DNA of 33,467 nt from Thermohalobaculum sp050331335 (GTDB lineage Bacteria > Pseudomonadota > Alphaproteobacteria > Rhodobacterales > Rhodobacteraceae): the NCBI GenBank assembly GCA_050331335.1, contig JBHJGY010000032.1, forward strand, positions 1 through 33,467, in the 5' to 3' direction. The position numbers and the translations under genes were made by a program. The notes beneath the pieces are model-generated. The model worked only from the letters and a program-made list of their open reading frames with translations. It did not search any database and had not been told where the DNA came from. Each line of letters starts with the position of its first letter. The first letter of the stretch is position 1. Shown one piece after another: positions 1-7,155 of this stretch.

Positions 1-174
1 CCCGCCCACACCCGGCCGGACCGCCCCGCCCTCAGCCCCCCGGGCAGCTCAAGGCCGTCACCCCTAGAAGCCGGGACTTGGGGAGGCGCCTTGACGGCTG
101 CCGACCGGCGACGCAATGTTTCGTGCGAACGTCAAAGCCGCAGGCGTCAAGGCGCGCCGTTGGGGGAGGGGGCG
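1..174. other. Left edge, no gene supported
   Basis: The first 174 bases are very GC-rich. The only open frames here are out-of-frame shadows of the GNAT gene that follows. A neighbouring gene may end to the left of the window, but nothing here shows it. The purine-rich run just before 175 is taken as the ribosome binding site of the next gene. Confidence 0.5.
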
Positions 175-597
175 ATGGCCGAGGCGACTGTGCGGGCGGC
201 GACGACTGCGGATATCCCGGCGCTTGCTCAGATCGACGCCTGGCCGGCCGAGGCGCACTGGCACAGCCGCATCCGCGATGGCGGTGTGCTTGTGCTGGAG
301 GCCGAGGGCAGGGTGGTCGGTCTCGCCAGGTGGAGCGCGCTTTGGGCGACGGTACCTTTCCTTGAGCTCATCGAGATCCTGCCGGAGCATCGGGGTCGCG
401 GCGGCTCGCGTAGGCTCATCGCGGCGTTGCTGGCGGATCTGAAGCGCCGCGGCTATGTCGCGCTGCTCTCGTCCTCGCAGACCGACGAGCCGGATCCCCA
501 ACGCTGGCATATTCATATGGGATTTCACTCGAACGGCATCATCGAGAATATTGCCGATGACGGCGTGGGCGAGATTGTCTACCGCCTGGTGCTCTAG
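175..597 (+). CDS. GNAT family N-acetyltransferase
   Basis: A 140-residue protein with the GNAT fold pattern. It opens with a short beta strand (ATVRAATTADIPALAQI), has a central strand region (LELIEILPEH), and then the acetyl-CoA pyrophosphate-binding loop RGRGGSRRLI at about residues 74-83. It ends with a GF-containing segment (HMGFHSNGI) typical of the fold's C-terminal half. The family transfers acetyl from acetyl-CoA to an amine; the substrate cannot be read from sequence. The frame stays open upstream to position 91, but the start at 175 is preferred because a strong purine-rich ribosome binding site (GGGGAGGGGG) lies immediately before it and the fold begins there. A second GNAT gene follows 20 bases downstream, so the two are probably co-transcribed. 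Confidence 0.85.
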   Translation: MAEATVRAATTADIPALAQIDAWPAEAHWHSRIRDGGVLVLEAEGRVVGLARWSALWATVPFLELIEILPEHRGRGGSRRLIAALLADLKRRGYVALLSSSQTDEPDPQRWHIHMGFHSNGIIENIADDGVGEIVYRLVL

Positions 598-617
598 ACC
601 AGTTTCGCCGCTCCGCG

Positions 618-1100
618 ATGCCCTTGCAGGACATGCTCCAAATCCGTGACGCCGCTTCGGCGGATGCCGAAGAGATCGCAGGCATGGCACAGGCGCTTGC
701 CCGCGAGGTCGCGTCTGGCCCGGCGGTGATGACCGCCTCGGCGGTGCAGGCGGATCTCCTTGCTTGGCCGGGGCTCGTTCTGCTGATCGCCGAGCGGGGC
801 GGGGCGCCGGCGGGGTATACTCTGGCTCATATCAGCTACGAGACGGCCTATGCGGCCCGGGGCTTCTACGTCGCCGATCTTTATGTGGCGCCCCAGCACC
901 GTCAAGCCCGGGTTGCGCGCGCGCTGCTCGCGGAGCTCGCGCGGCGGGCAGAGGCGCAGGGCGCGACCTATCTTTGGCTGGTTGCAAGCCCCGGGAACGC
1001 GGCGGCGCAGGCGGCCTATGATCGGCTGGGGTTTACCCGCGACGTCTCCAATGCACGGGCGGTTTTTGGCCCCAGCTTCGACGCGCTCCTGAAGGGCTGA
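618..1100 (+). CDS. GNAT family N-acetyltransferase (second copy)
   Basis: A 160-residue GNAT protein. Residues 8-30 match the usual N-terminal strand and helix, ADLYVAPQHRQARVARALL forms strand 4 and the acetyl-CoA loop, and AAAQAAYDRLGFTRD is the typical C-terminal helix with the YxxxGF signature. The loop is atypical: the usual R-x-x-G-x-G/A has Arg where the first Gly is expected (RQARVA), so CoA binding may be altered or weak. The start could be the ATG at 618 or the in-frame ATG at 633; neither has a strong Shine-Dalgarno sequence, though 633 begins closer to the conserved fold. It probably shares a transcript with the preceding GNAT. Substrate unknown. Confidence 0.8.
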   Translation: MPLQDMLQIRDAASADAEEIAGMAQALAREVASGPAVMTASAVQADLLAWPGLVLLIAERGGAPAGYTLAHISYETAYAARGFYVADLYVAPQHRQARVARALLAELARRAEAQGATYLWLVASPGNAAAQAAYDRLGFTRDVSNARAVFGPSFDALLKG

Positions 1101-1386
1101 GCGGGGGCCACGCCCTATGCCGGCTGCCCGGCGCTCACGACCGGCCCGGCGACCTGCGTCGCCGCTGCTATTCACACGGGATCGGGGGAGATCGCGGCGG
1201 GGACCTGGCAGGCGCCTGGCGGTGTTGCAGTTCGGCGAAGTGCCCCAAAACGCGCCTTGGCCGACCCTGCGCCGGGATCGCGCCTGTCCCGTTCTCCTGC
1301 GAGACTGCGACGCCGTCGGTCGGGGCGCCCCCTGGCGGAGCGCGCACCCTGGGCGTAGGCTTCTTCCGAAGCATCGGGAGAGATCC
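1101..1386. other. Intergenic region before the aminotransferase
   Basis: A 286-base GC-rich spacer. The aminotransferase frame is open through it, but the start at 1387 with a GGGAGAGAT ribosome binding site is much better. It contains a short perfect palindrome, GGGGCGCCCC at 1322-1331, of unknown role. No clear promoter or RNA gene is visible. Confidence 0.4.
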
Positions 1387-2775
1387 ATGGCACATGACAC
1401 GCTGACCAACGCGCAGATGCGCGACATCGAGGCCCTTCTCCACCCCTACACCAACGCCGCCGCGCATCGGGCAAAGGGCGCCCATATGATCGCCGAGGGC
1501 GACGGCATCTACGTCACCGACGGCGCGGGCAAGCGGTATATCGAGGGGATGGCAGGGCTCTGGTGCTGCGGCCTCGGCTTCGGCGACCAGGAACTGATCG
1601 CCGCCGCCCAAGAGCAGCTCGCCAAGCTCCCCTATTACCATCTCTTCGGCGGGCGCACCCATGAGCCGGCGATCGAGCTTGCCGAGCGGATCAAGGAGCT
1701 GATGCCCACCGAAATGGCCCGGGTGTTCTACTGCTCGTCCGGCTCCGAGGCCAACGACACCCAGATCAAGCTCGTCTGGTATATGAACAATGCGCTGGGC
1801 CGTCCGGAGAAAAAGAAGGTGATCGCGCGCAAGCGCGGCTATCACGGGGTGACGCTGGTCTCCGCCTCGCTGACCGGGTTGCCGCTGAACCATGGCGATT
1901 TCGACCTGCCGTTCGACTTTATCAAGCACACCCGCTGCCCGCATCATTGGCGCGAGGCCGAGCCCGGCGAGACCGAAGAGGCCTTTTCGGCACGGCTGGC
2001 CGAGGAACTCGAGGCGCTGATCCTCGCCGAAGGCCCCGAGACCGTGGCGGCCTTCATCGCGGAGCCGGTGATGGGAGCCGGCGGGGTCATCGTGCCGCCG
2101 AAGGGGTATTTCGAGGCGATCCAGCCGGTGCTCGCGAAATACGACGTCCACATCATCGACGACGAGGTGATCAACGGTTTCGGGCGTACCGGGTCCTGGA
2201 TGGGGGCAGAGACAATGGGCATGCAGCCCAACTCCGTCTCCATGGCCAAGCAGCTCACCGGCGGATACTTCCCGCTCTCGGCGGTGGCGATGGACCGGCG
2301 GATGACGGAGGCGGTGGAAGAGGGCGCCTCGCGCAACCCCGCCCTCGGCCATGGCTTCACCTATGGTGGACATCCCGCGGGCTGCGCGGTGGGGGTCGCG
2401 GCGATTGACATCTACAAGAAGCGCGACATCGTCTCCCATGTCCGCCGCGTGGCGCCCCTCTTCCAGGAGCGGCTCACGGCGTTGGGCGATCACCCGCTGG
2501 TCGGTGAGGCGCGCGGCATCGGTCTGCTCGGCGCGCTCGAGCTTTCCCCGAACCCGGCAGCGAAAGCTCCCTTCGCAACCCCCGGAAAGGTCGGCCCGCG
2601 GCTCTCTGAGGAGCTTCTGAAGCATGGGGTGATCCTGCGCCCGCTTGGCGACGTCCTCGCGTTTTGCCCGCCGATGATCATCACCGAAGCGGAGGTCGAG
2701 GCGCTGATGGACCCGCTTCCGGCCGCGCTCGACGCCACCCTCGCCTGGGCCCGCGCCGAGGGTCATCTCGCGTGA
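1387..2775 (+). CDS. Class III PLP-dependent aminotransferase
   Basis: A 462-residue fold-type I, class III aminotransferase of the omega-transaminase type. Visible motifs are the substrate-domain start (GIYVTDGAGKRYIEG), the phosphate-binding SSGSEAND, the aromatic GYHG, the cofactor Asp in IIDDEVINGFGRTG, and the Schiff-base Lys at about residue 288 in SMAKQLTGGY. The late FTYGGHPAGCA and RGIGLLGALEL segments also fit. Length is normal for the family. These enzymes move an amino group from omega-amino acids, diamines or taurine-like donors to pyruvate or a 2-oxo acid; the specific donor is not evident. The start at 1387 has a GGGAGAGAT ribosome binding site. No catabolic partner lies beside it, so its pathway is open. 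Confidence 0.93.
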   Translation: MAHDTLTNAQMRDIEALLHPYTNAAAHRAKGAHMIAEGDGIYVTDGAGKRYIEGMAGLWCCGLGFGDQELIAAAQEQLAKLPYYHLFGGRTHEPAIELAERIKELMPTEMARVFYCSSGSEANDTQIKLVWYMNNALGRPEKKKVIARKRGYHGVTLVSASLTGLPLNHGDFDLPFDFIKHTRCPHHWREAEPGETEEAFSARLAEELEALILAEGPETVAAFIAEPVMGAGGVIVPPKGYFEAIQPVLAKYDVHIIDDEVINGFGRTGSWMGAETMGMQPNSVSMAKQLTGGYFPLSAVAMDRRMTEAVEEGASRNPALGHGFTYGGHPAGCAVGVAAIDIYKKRDIVSHVRRVAPLFQERLTALGDHPLVGEARGIGLLGALELSPNPAAKAPFATPGKVGPRLSEELLKHGVILRPLGDVLAFCPPMIITEAEVEALMDPLPAALDATLAWARAEGHLA

Positions 2776-2795
2776 GCGGCACCCGGGGTCATTCG

Positions 2796-3176
2796 ATGGC
2801 ACAGGCCGACCCCGACAGCCTCGATGCCGCCGGCTGGATGCGCCGCGCCAAGACTGATCGGCTGAGCCCGCCCGGTGTTGGCATCGGCATCGGCATCGCC
2901 ATCGGCGTCGCGCAGGCCAAGGGCCGCCTCCCGCGCAGCGTCTCCGCGCCGAAGCCCGCCGCTGTCCGCGGGCTCGGGCCCAGTTCGCGCCTCGAGGTTA
3001 CGGAGATCGGTGTCGATCGGTGCGGTGAGAGGCAATGCTATCTTGGCCGCCTGGAAGTCCTGCAGACGGGCGTTCCGGGCCGCGTGGCGCGCGTCTCCCA
3101 CCCGCCGGTACGCCTGCGTGGCCGTCCGAAGCCCAAACCTTGCCTGTGCGGTACCACCCGAGCGGATGCCTCTTGA
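2796..3176 (+). CDS. Possible small hypothetical protein
   Basis: A 126-codon open frame with fairly GC-rich third positions and a Gly-Ile repeat stretch (residues 29-37) encoded by a hexanucleotide tandem repeat. Its TGA stop overlaps the ATG of the next gene by one base (TGATG), an arrangement used for coupled translation throughout this window. Against it: I recognise no family, the C-terminal third is basic and proline-rich with no obvious fold, and there is only a weak ribosome binding site. It may be non-coding leader or decayed sequence. Confidence 0.25.
   Translation: MAQADPDSLDAAGWMRRAKTDRLSPPGVGIGIGIAIGVAQAKGRLPRSVSAPKPAAVRGLGPSSRLEVTEIGVDRCGERQCYLGRLEVLQTGVPGRVARVSHPPVRLRGRPKPKPCLCGTTRADAS
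2880..2909 (+). repeat. GGCATC hexanucleotide tandem repeat
   Basis: Three exact GGCATC units followed by two one-mismatch units (GCCATC, GGCGTC). It encodes an alternating Gly-Ile run if the surrounding frame is translated. A slippage-prone tract of this size could vary in length between strains. Confidence 0.7.
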
Positions 3177-3655
3177 TGACCGGAGCTTGCCTGACCGCGA
3201 CCACCGCCGCCGATCTGCGCAAATCCGCCGCCTCCCGCGGGTGGGGGGGTGGAGGGAGGCGGCGGATTTGCGCGGCCTTCGCCGCCCTGCTCGTCGTTGC
3301 CGCTCCGGCCGTGCCATCGGCGCGCGCTGGCGAGCCCGCTGCCTTCAAGGGCTGGATCGAGGGTGACTGGATCGATCCGCGTGTTCACCGCTGCGGGATC
3401 GTGCATGTCCGCATCCGCATCGACGACCACGTGCTCCGCCATACCACCATCACCTATGGCAAAGCGTCCCCCGGGATGTTTGCAGAGATCGTAGCCCTGG
3501 AGCCCGATGGCTCAGCGCGGTTGTTCAATCCGACCCTGGGCCGCAACCAACGCGTGCGGTATGTAACCCGCAACGCCCATGTACTCGAAGGCCTCGACGG
3601 TGCGGGCGGCGTCACATTCGTGCGTTGCGAGGGGGAGCATGGCACCGGAAGCTGA
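3176..3655 (+). CDS. Small secreted hypothetical protein
   Basis: A 159-residue protein with an N-terminal hydrophobic core (ICAAFAALLVVAAPAVPSARA) ending in an Ala-x-Ala-like cleavage site near residue 47, so it is predicted to be exported. The mature part, about 110 residues, is mixed beta with two cysteines; I do not recognise the family. The region ahead of the hydrophobic core is unusually long, about 30 residues. It is encoded largely by a perfect inverted repeat (3217-3273), which suggests the palindrome was inserted into the signal-peptide coding region or that the true start is misjudged; I see no in-frame ATG or GTG after the palindrome. The next gene starts 17 bases before its stop, so the two are translationally linked. 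Confidence 0.6.
   Translation: MTGACLTATTAADLRKSAASRGWGGGGRRRICAAFAALLVVAAPAVPSARAGEPAAFKGWIEGDWIDPRVHRCGIVHVRIRIDDHVLRHTTITYGKASPGMFAEIVALEPDGSARLFNPTLGRNQRVRYVTRNAHVLEGLDGAGGVTFVRCEGEHGTGS
3217..3273 (+). repeat. Perfect 20-bp-arm inverted repeat inside a coding region
   Basis: The left arm at 3217-3236 (GCGCAAATCCGCCGCCTCCC) and the right arm at 3254-3273 are exact reverse complements, separated by a 17-base G-rich loop. As RNA it would form a very stable hairpin about 40 bases after the predicted AUG at 3176. There is no T-run after it, so it is not a classical intrinsic terminator of the + strand. I saw no second copy in the window. It resembles a REP-like or inserted palindromic element. 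Confidence 0.9.
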
Positions 3656-4220
3656 GCGGCCAACGGCGACCACTGGCCGTCGGTCCACCGTCGACGGGAC
3701 CGGCGCGGGCACTGGCGAGCCCTGGACCTTCCGCAGGGTCCCCAATCGTATTGCCCTCGGCCTGTCCGTGGCCTGCCTCGCCGCGGTACTCTTCTTCATC
3801 ATGCATGTCGGAGCCTGGGGCTTCTTTGAGCGTCTTCATCCCTCGCTGTTCGGCCCGGGGCTCTTAATCGGCATGCCGGTCGCGCTGCTCGTCGCCTTCT
3901 TCCTCGCCGCCCCGGCCTTGCGGCAGCTCGCCCGGGCCGACCGGCTGACCCGTGCCCGCACCGCCTGGCTCGGTGCGCTCTTCTACGGCGGTGTCGTTTT
4001 CTTATGGCAGCTCGTCTTCCAAGCGGGACCGCCCCAGAGCGTGACCGCCTGGATGATCCAACGGGGCTGGGGCGAGGGCCTGCAGGTGGCGGTGGTGTTC
4101 TGTTACCGCCATCTCGCCACCCCAACCGCCTTCGCGCTCTACGGTGCCGTGGCAGCCTGGATCGGCTGGTTTGCCGCCTTTGGACGGGCCCGATCCGCGC
4201 CTGCCGGCCTTGGTAAATGA
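3639..4220 (+). CDS. Four-helix inner membrane hypothetical protein
   Basis: A 193-residue protein with a hydrophilic, probably cytoplasmic N-terminus (about 35 residues) followed by four predicted membrane helices near residues 37-59, 71-95, 107-127 and 160-180. I recognise no catalytic motif or family. The ATG at 3639 has a strong GGGGGAG ribosome binding site and overlaps the end of the secreted-protein gene by 17 bases; its own TGA overlaps the start of the DMT transporter by four bases. It therefore sits in a tightly coupled string with an exporter. A role as a small membrane accessory is possible but unsupported. Confidence 0.75.
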   Translation: MAPEAERPTATTGRRSTVDGTGAGTGEPWTFRRVPNRIALGLSVACLAAVLFFIMHVGAWGFFERLHPSLFGPGLLIGMPVALLVAFFLAAPALRQLARADRLTRARTAWLGALFYGGVVFLWQLVFQAGPPQSVTAWMIQRGWGEGLQVAVVFCYRHLATPTAFALYGAVAAWIGWFAAFGRARSAPAGLGK

Positions 4221-5182
4221 CGCCCGCCGCGCCGCGCCAGCGGCCGGATCAGCCGGTGGCGGGGATTGCGCTCAAGCTCGCCTCGGTGGCGCTCTTCTCC
4301 TGCATGGCAGCCTGTATCAAGGCTGCGCGTATCGAGGTGCCCCCCGGCGAGGCGGTGTTCTTCCGTGCGGCGATCGCGCTCGTGCCGGTCTTCGCCTATG
4401 CGGCCTGGACCCGGCAAATGGCTGCCGCGGTCTCCCCGCGCAACCTGCGCGGTCATGCCTGGCGCGGGCTGATCGGGGCCTCCGCCATGAGCCTGAATTT
4501 TGCCGCGCTCGGCCTGTTGCCACTGCCGGAAGTGGTTGCGATCAGCTTCGCCGCGCCCCTGATCGCGACGGTGCTTGCGATCGTTCTGCTCGGAGAGGTG
4601 GTGCGTCTCTATCGTTGGAGCGCCGTTGTCGTGGGCTTCTTCGGCGTGCTCGTGATGATCTGGCCGCGGCTCACGGCGGTGCGGGAGGCCGGGCTTGCGG
4701 GGCTTGCGGACGGCGCCGTGCTCGGAGCGGCGTGCATGCTCGCGGGAGCGTTCCTGATGGCGCTTGCGGGGATCCATGTGCGGGCGCTGACCCGCACCGA
4801 GCCGGCAATCGCCGTCGTTTTCTGGTTCCATGTGAGCTGCACCCTGGCGAGCCTTGCCACCCTCGCTTTCGGTTGGGTGATGCCGTCGACCGAGGCGTTC
4901 GTGCTGCTCCTCGCCGCCGGGCTCTTCGGCGGCATCGCGCAGATATTGGTGACGGAGAGTTTCGCCCGCGCCGGGGCGGCGACGCTCGCGCCTTTCGACT
5001 ACACCTCGATGCTCTACGGCTTGCTTTTGGGGTGGCTGCTGTTCGACGAGGTGCCCACCGGCACGGTCTTCGTCGGGGCAGCCCTCGTCGCCGCGGCAGG
5101 GCTCTTCATCCTTTACCGGGAGCATCGGCTGGGGCTCGCCGCCCGCAGCGCCGCCCGCCAGAATATTGCGCCGGGCGCCTGA
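4217..5182 (+). CDS. DMT superfamily (EamA) transporter
   Basis: A 321-residue inner membrane protein with about ten hydrophobic helices in two homologous EamA halves. The first half spans about residues 12-145 (helix I ALKLASVALFSCMAACIKAA; LGLLPLPEVVAISFAAPLIA near the end of the repeat), the second about 170-300 (AGLFGGIAQILVTESFARAG; FDYTSMLYGLLLGWLLFDEV). The SFAAPLIATVLAIVLLGE and DYTSMLYGLLLGWLLFDE segments are the classic paired EamA motif. The family includes exporters of amino acids and other metabolites; the substrate is not readable. The start overlaps the preceding stop (ATGA), indicating coupled translation. Confidence 0.92.
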   Translation: MTPAAPRQRPDQPVAGIALKLASVALFSCMAACIKAARIEVPPGEAVFFRAAIALVPVFAYAAWTRQMAAAVSPRNLRGHAWRGLIGASAMSLNFAALGLLPLPEVVAISFAAPLIATVLAIVLLGEVVRLYRWSAVVVGFFGVLVMIWPRLTAVREAGLAGLADGAVLGAACMLAGAFLMALAGIHVRALTRTEPAIAVVFWFHVSCTLASLATLAFGWVMPSTEAFVLLLAAGLFGGIAQILVTESFARAGAATLAPFDYTSMLYGLLLGWLLFDEVPTGTVFVGAALVAAAGLFILYREHRLGLAARSAARQNIAPGA

Positions 5183-5238
5183 GGCCGCGGCTCCTTAGCC
5201 GGTTGCATTTCGCCATACCGCGCGCAATGAGAGCGGAC

Positions 5239-5580
5239 ATGCGCATCTACAAAATCCTGACGGAAGATCAATACGCCGCCTTGGAGCGTCTCGGAGAGAT
5301 CCCCGGCGCGCCTGTGGATGTCGCCGATGGGTTCGTCCACCTCTCGACCGGTGCGCAGGTGCGCGAAACGGCGGCCAAGCATTTCGCTCGGCAGTCGGGG
5401 CTCGTGATCCTCGCACTGGATGCAGACGCGCTGGGCGATGCGCTGGAATGGGAACCCTCCCGCGGCGGGGCGCTGTTTCCCCATCTCTACGGGGCGCTCC
5501 GACAAGCCGACATTGTCGATGCCGGTCCCCTGCCCTTGGGAGCGGACGGCATGCATCTCTTCCCGGACTGGGTGCGGTGA
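5239..5580 (+). CDS. DUF952 family protein
   Basis: A protein of about 113 residues matching DUF952. It begins MRIYKILTEDQY, has the family's DVADGFVHLSTGAQVRETAAKHF block at about residues 29-51, then LVILALDADALG and LFPHLYGALRQADI. Function is unknown; a glutathione-S-transferase-like or enzymatic role has been guessed for the family but not shown here. An in-frame ATG at 5227 would add four residues, but 5239 fits the family start and has a purine-rich sequence (GAGAGCGGA) ahead of it. Its TGA overlaps the GTG of pyrD (GTGA), and this DUF952-pyrD pairing is common in alphaproteobacteria. Confidence 0.88.
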   Translation: MRIYKILTEDQYAALERLGEIPGAPVDVADGFVHLSTGAQVRETAAKHFARQSGLVILALDADALGDALEWEPSRGGALFPHLYGALRQADIVDAGPLPLGADGMHLFPDWVR

Positions 5581-6644
5581 GCGTCGCCGATCTGCTCGAG
5601 GCCGCCGGTCTGCGGGTGCTGCGGCACGTCCCCCCAGAGACGGCACATGGGTTGGCGCTCTGCGCTTTGCGCTTAGGTCTCGGCGCCGGCGGCGGCCCGA
5701 TCACCTCACCGCGGCTCGCGCTGAGTTTTGCAGGCATTAGGCTCCCCAATCCGCTCGGCATCGCCGCGGGTTTCGACAAAGATGCCGAGGCGGTTCGCGC
5801 GCTGCTGGCGGCTGGCCCAGGCTTCGTGGAGATCGGCGCGGTCACGCCCCGGCCCCAGCCAGGGAACCCGCGCCCACGGCTCTTTCGGCTGCCCGAGGAC
5901 GGCGCTGCCATCAACCGCTTCGGCTTCAACAGCAAGGGAATGTCCGTCGTCCGTCAGAACCTGCTCGCCGCACGCGCGGGCAGATGGGGCGATGGGGTGA
6001 TCGGCGTCAATCTCGGCGCGAACAAGGAGAGCCCGGACCGGTCGGAAGACTATGCCCAGGTATTGGCGCGGCTCTACGATCTCGGGGATTTCTTCACCGT
6101 CAATGTGTCTTCGCCCAACACCGAACGGCTGCGTGCGCTCCAGGGGCGAGACGCGCTGACGGCCTTGTTGGAACGGGTCTTGGCCCGCCGTGATGCGCTC
6201 GATCTCCGCAAGCCCGTCTTTCTGAAGATCGCGCCGGACCTCGATGACCGAGAGATTGCCGATATCGCTGCGGTGGCGCTGGAGAGTGGGCTCGACGGGT
6301 TGGTCGCCACCAACACCACGACGCGCCGGGACGGCCTGAAGGGGCGTCACCGTCAAGAGGCGGGTGGCCTCTCAGGACGCCCGCTTTTGTCCCGCTCGAC
6401 CGAGGTGGTGCGCAAGCTTTACCGGTTGACCGAGGGGCAATTGCCGATCGTGGGGGTCGGCGGCGTTGGCTCGGGGGCCGACGCCTATTCAAAAATCCGT
6501 GCGGGGGCGACCGCGGTGCAACTCTACACCGCCCTTGCCTATGGCGGCCTGGCCGTGGCGACGCGGATCCTGACTGATTTGGAAGACCTGCTTGCTGCGG
6601 ACGGTTTCGAGAATGTCACCGAGGCGGTGGGCGCCGACAGCTAA
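5577..6644 (+). CDS. pyrD: Dihydroorotate dehydrogenase (quinone), class 2
   Basis: A 355-residue class 2 enzyme that oxidises dihydroorotate to orotate in pyrimidine synthesis, passing electrons to the membrane quinone pool. The N-terminal ~40 residues form the amphipathic helices that dock to the membrane. Then come PNPLGIAAGFDKDAEAV (FMN binding), GFVEIGAVTPRPQPGNPRPRL, NRFGFNSKGM, IGVNLGANK and VNVSSPNTERLRALQ, with the class 2 catalytic Ser. LVATNTTTRRDGL, IVGVGGVGSGADAY and the phosphate-binding AGATAVQLYTALAY follow. Length is normal. The GTG start overlaps the DUF952 stop by four bases, implying coupling. The stop codon lies in the loop of a hairpin. Confidence 0.97.
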   Translation: MSVADLLEAAGLRVLRHVPPETAHGLALCALRLGLGAGGGPITSPRLALSFAGIRLPNPLGIAAGFDKDAEAVRALLAAGPGFVEIGAVTPRPQPGNPRPRLFRLPEDGAAINRFGFNSKGMSVVRQNLLAARAGRWGDGVIGVNLGANKESPDRSEDYAQVLARLYDLGDFFTVNVSSPNTERLRALQGRDALTALLERVLARRDALDLRKPVFLKIAPDLDDREIADIAAVALESGLDGLVATNTTTRRDGLKGRHRQEAGGLSGRPLLSRSTEVVRKLYRLTEGQLPIVGVGGVGSGADAYSKIRAGATAVQLYTALAYGGLAVATRILTDLEDLLAADGFENVTEAVGADS

Positions 6645-6654
6645 TGTCGGCGCC
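6630..6654. terminator. Bidirectional hairpin at the pyrD stop codon
   Basis: GGCGCCGACA at 6630-6639 and TGTCGGCGCC at 6645-6654 pair perfectly over 10 bases around a 5-base loop that holds the TAA stop of pyrD. It lies between convergent genes (pyrD + and the 6666-7091 gene -), which fits a shared transcription stop. There is no clear T-run on either side, so it may act by stabilising 3' ends rather than as a standard intrinsic terminator. Confidence 0.75.
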
Positions 6655-6665
6655 TGGATCGTGTA

Positions 6666-7091
6666 TCAGCGCTTGTATTCGAGCCCCGTGCGCTCGCTGA
6701 ACACCTGGCCATTGTCATAGTAGACCGTCTCTATGCAGACCAAGCTGTTGAAATCGCGACGCTGGCAGCGGTAATCCCGCTGTGCCATCCGAATAACCTG
6801 GTCTTCCTGCCGGCAGGCAGCTTCTTGCCGCGGCACCCGAAAGTTGAATTGGGGGTCGGCCAACTGAGTTATTTCAACGGTCCCGTTGCACGAGCCCTTA
6901 ACCAGACCCTGAGACGGGTCTTCCAACGCGTATTCTAGGTTGAAGTTGCCACCGGTCGCGCTCGTGAAGCAAACGGTGGAAAACACATTCCCTTGGTTAA
7001 AATGCCAGCAGCCATTAACCGATTGGGCCTGGGCTTTGTCGCCAAACGCCACGAGACTCGCCAGCATGGCCGGCATCACGATCCACTTCAT
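6666..7091 (-). CDS. Small secreted six-cysteine hypothetical protein
   Basis: A 141-residue protein with a clear signal peptide (MKWIVMPAMLASLVAFGDKAQA, cleavage near residue 22). The mature part has six cysteines (in GCW, TVCF, GSCN, AACR, YRCQ and LVCI), enough for three periplasmic disulfides, and aromatic-rich beta-like segments such as FNLEYALEDP. I recognise no family. A GGCGGGGAG ribosome binding site precedes the ATG. Base composition is visibly less GC-rich than the flanking genes (A/T-containing third positions are common), so it may have been acquired. It converges on pyrD across the shared hairpin. Confidence 0.75.
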   Translation of the reverse strand: MKWIVMPAMLASLVAFGDKAQAQSVNGCWHFNQGNVFSTVCFTSATGGNFNLEYALEDPSQGLVKGSCNGTVEITQLADPQFNFRVPRQEAACRQEDQVIRMAQRDYRCQRRDFNSLVCIETVYYDNGQVFSERTGLEYKR

Positions 7092-7155
7092 GTTGCTCCC
7101 CGCCTCACAGTCCGAAGTTGTCGTGAGTGTGCCCCACGCCGCAAGCTAATACCAG

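Noticed and set aside
1322..1331. GGGGCGCCCC palindrome as an operator
   Set aside because: Short GC palindromes are expected by chance at this composition, and nothing else supports a site.
1168..2802. 544-codon open frame on the - strand
   Set aside because: It is a shadow of the class III aminotransferase, which has full family motifs on the + strand.
4144..5238. Long + strand extension of the DUF952 frame
   Set aside because: It is out of frame with the DMT transporter that clearly occupies this stretch; the DUF952 protein starts near 5227-5239.
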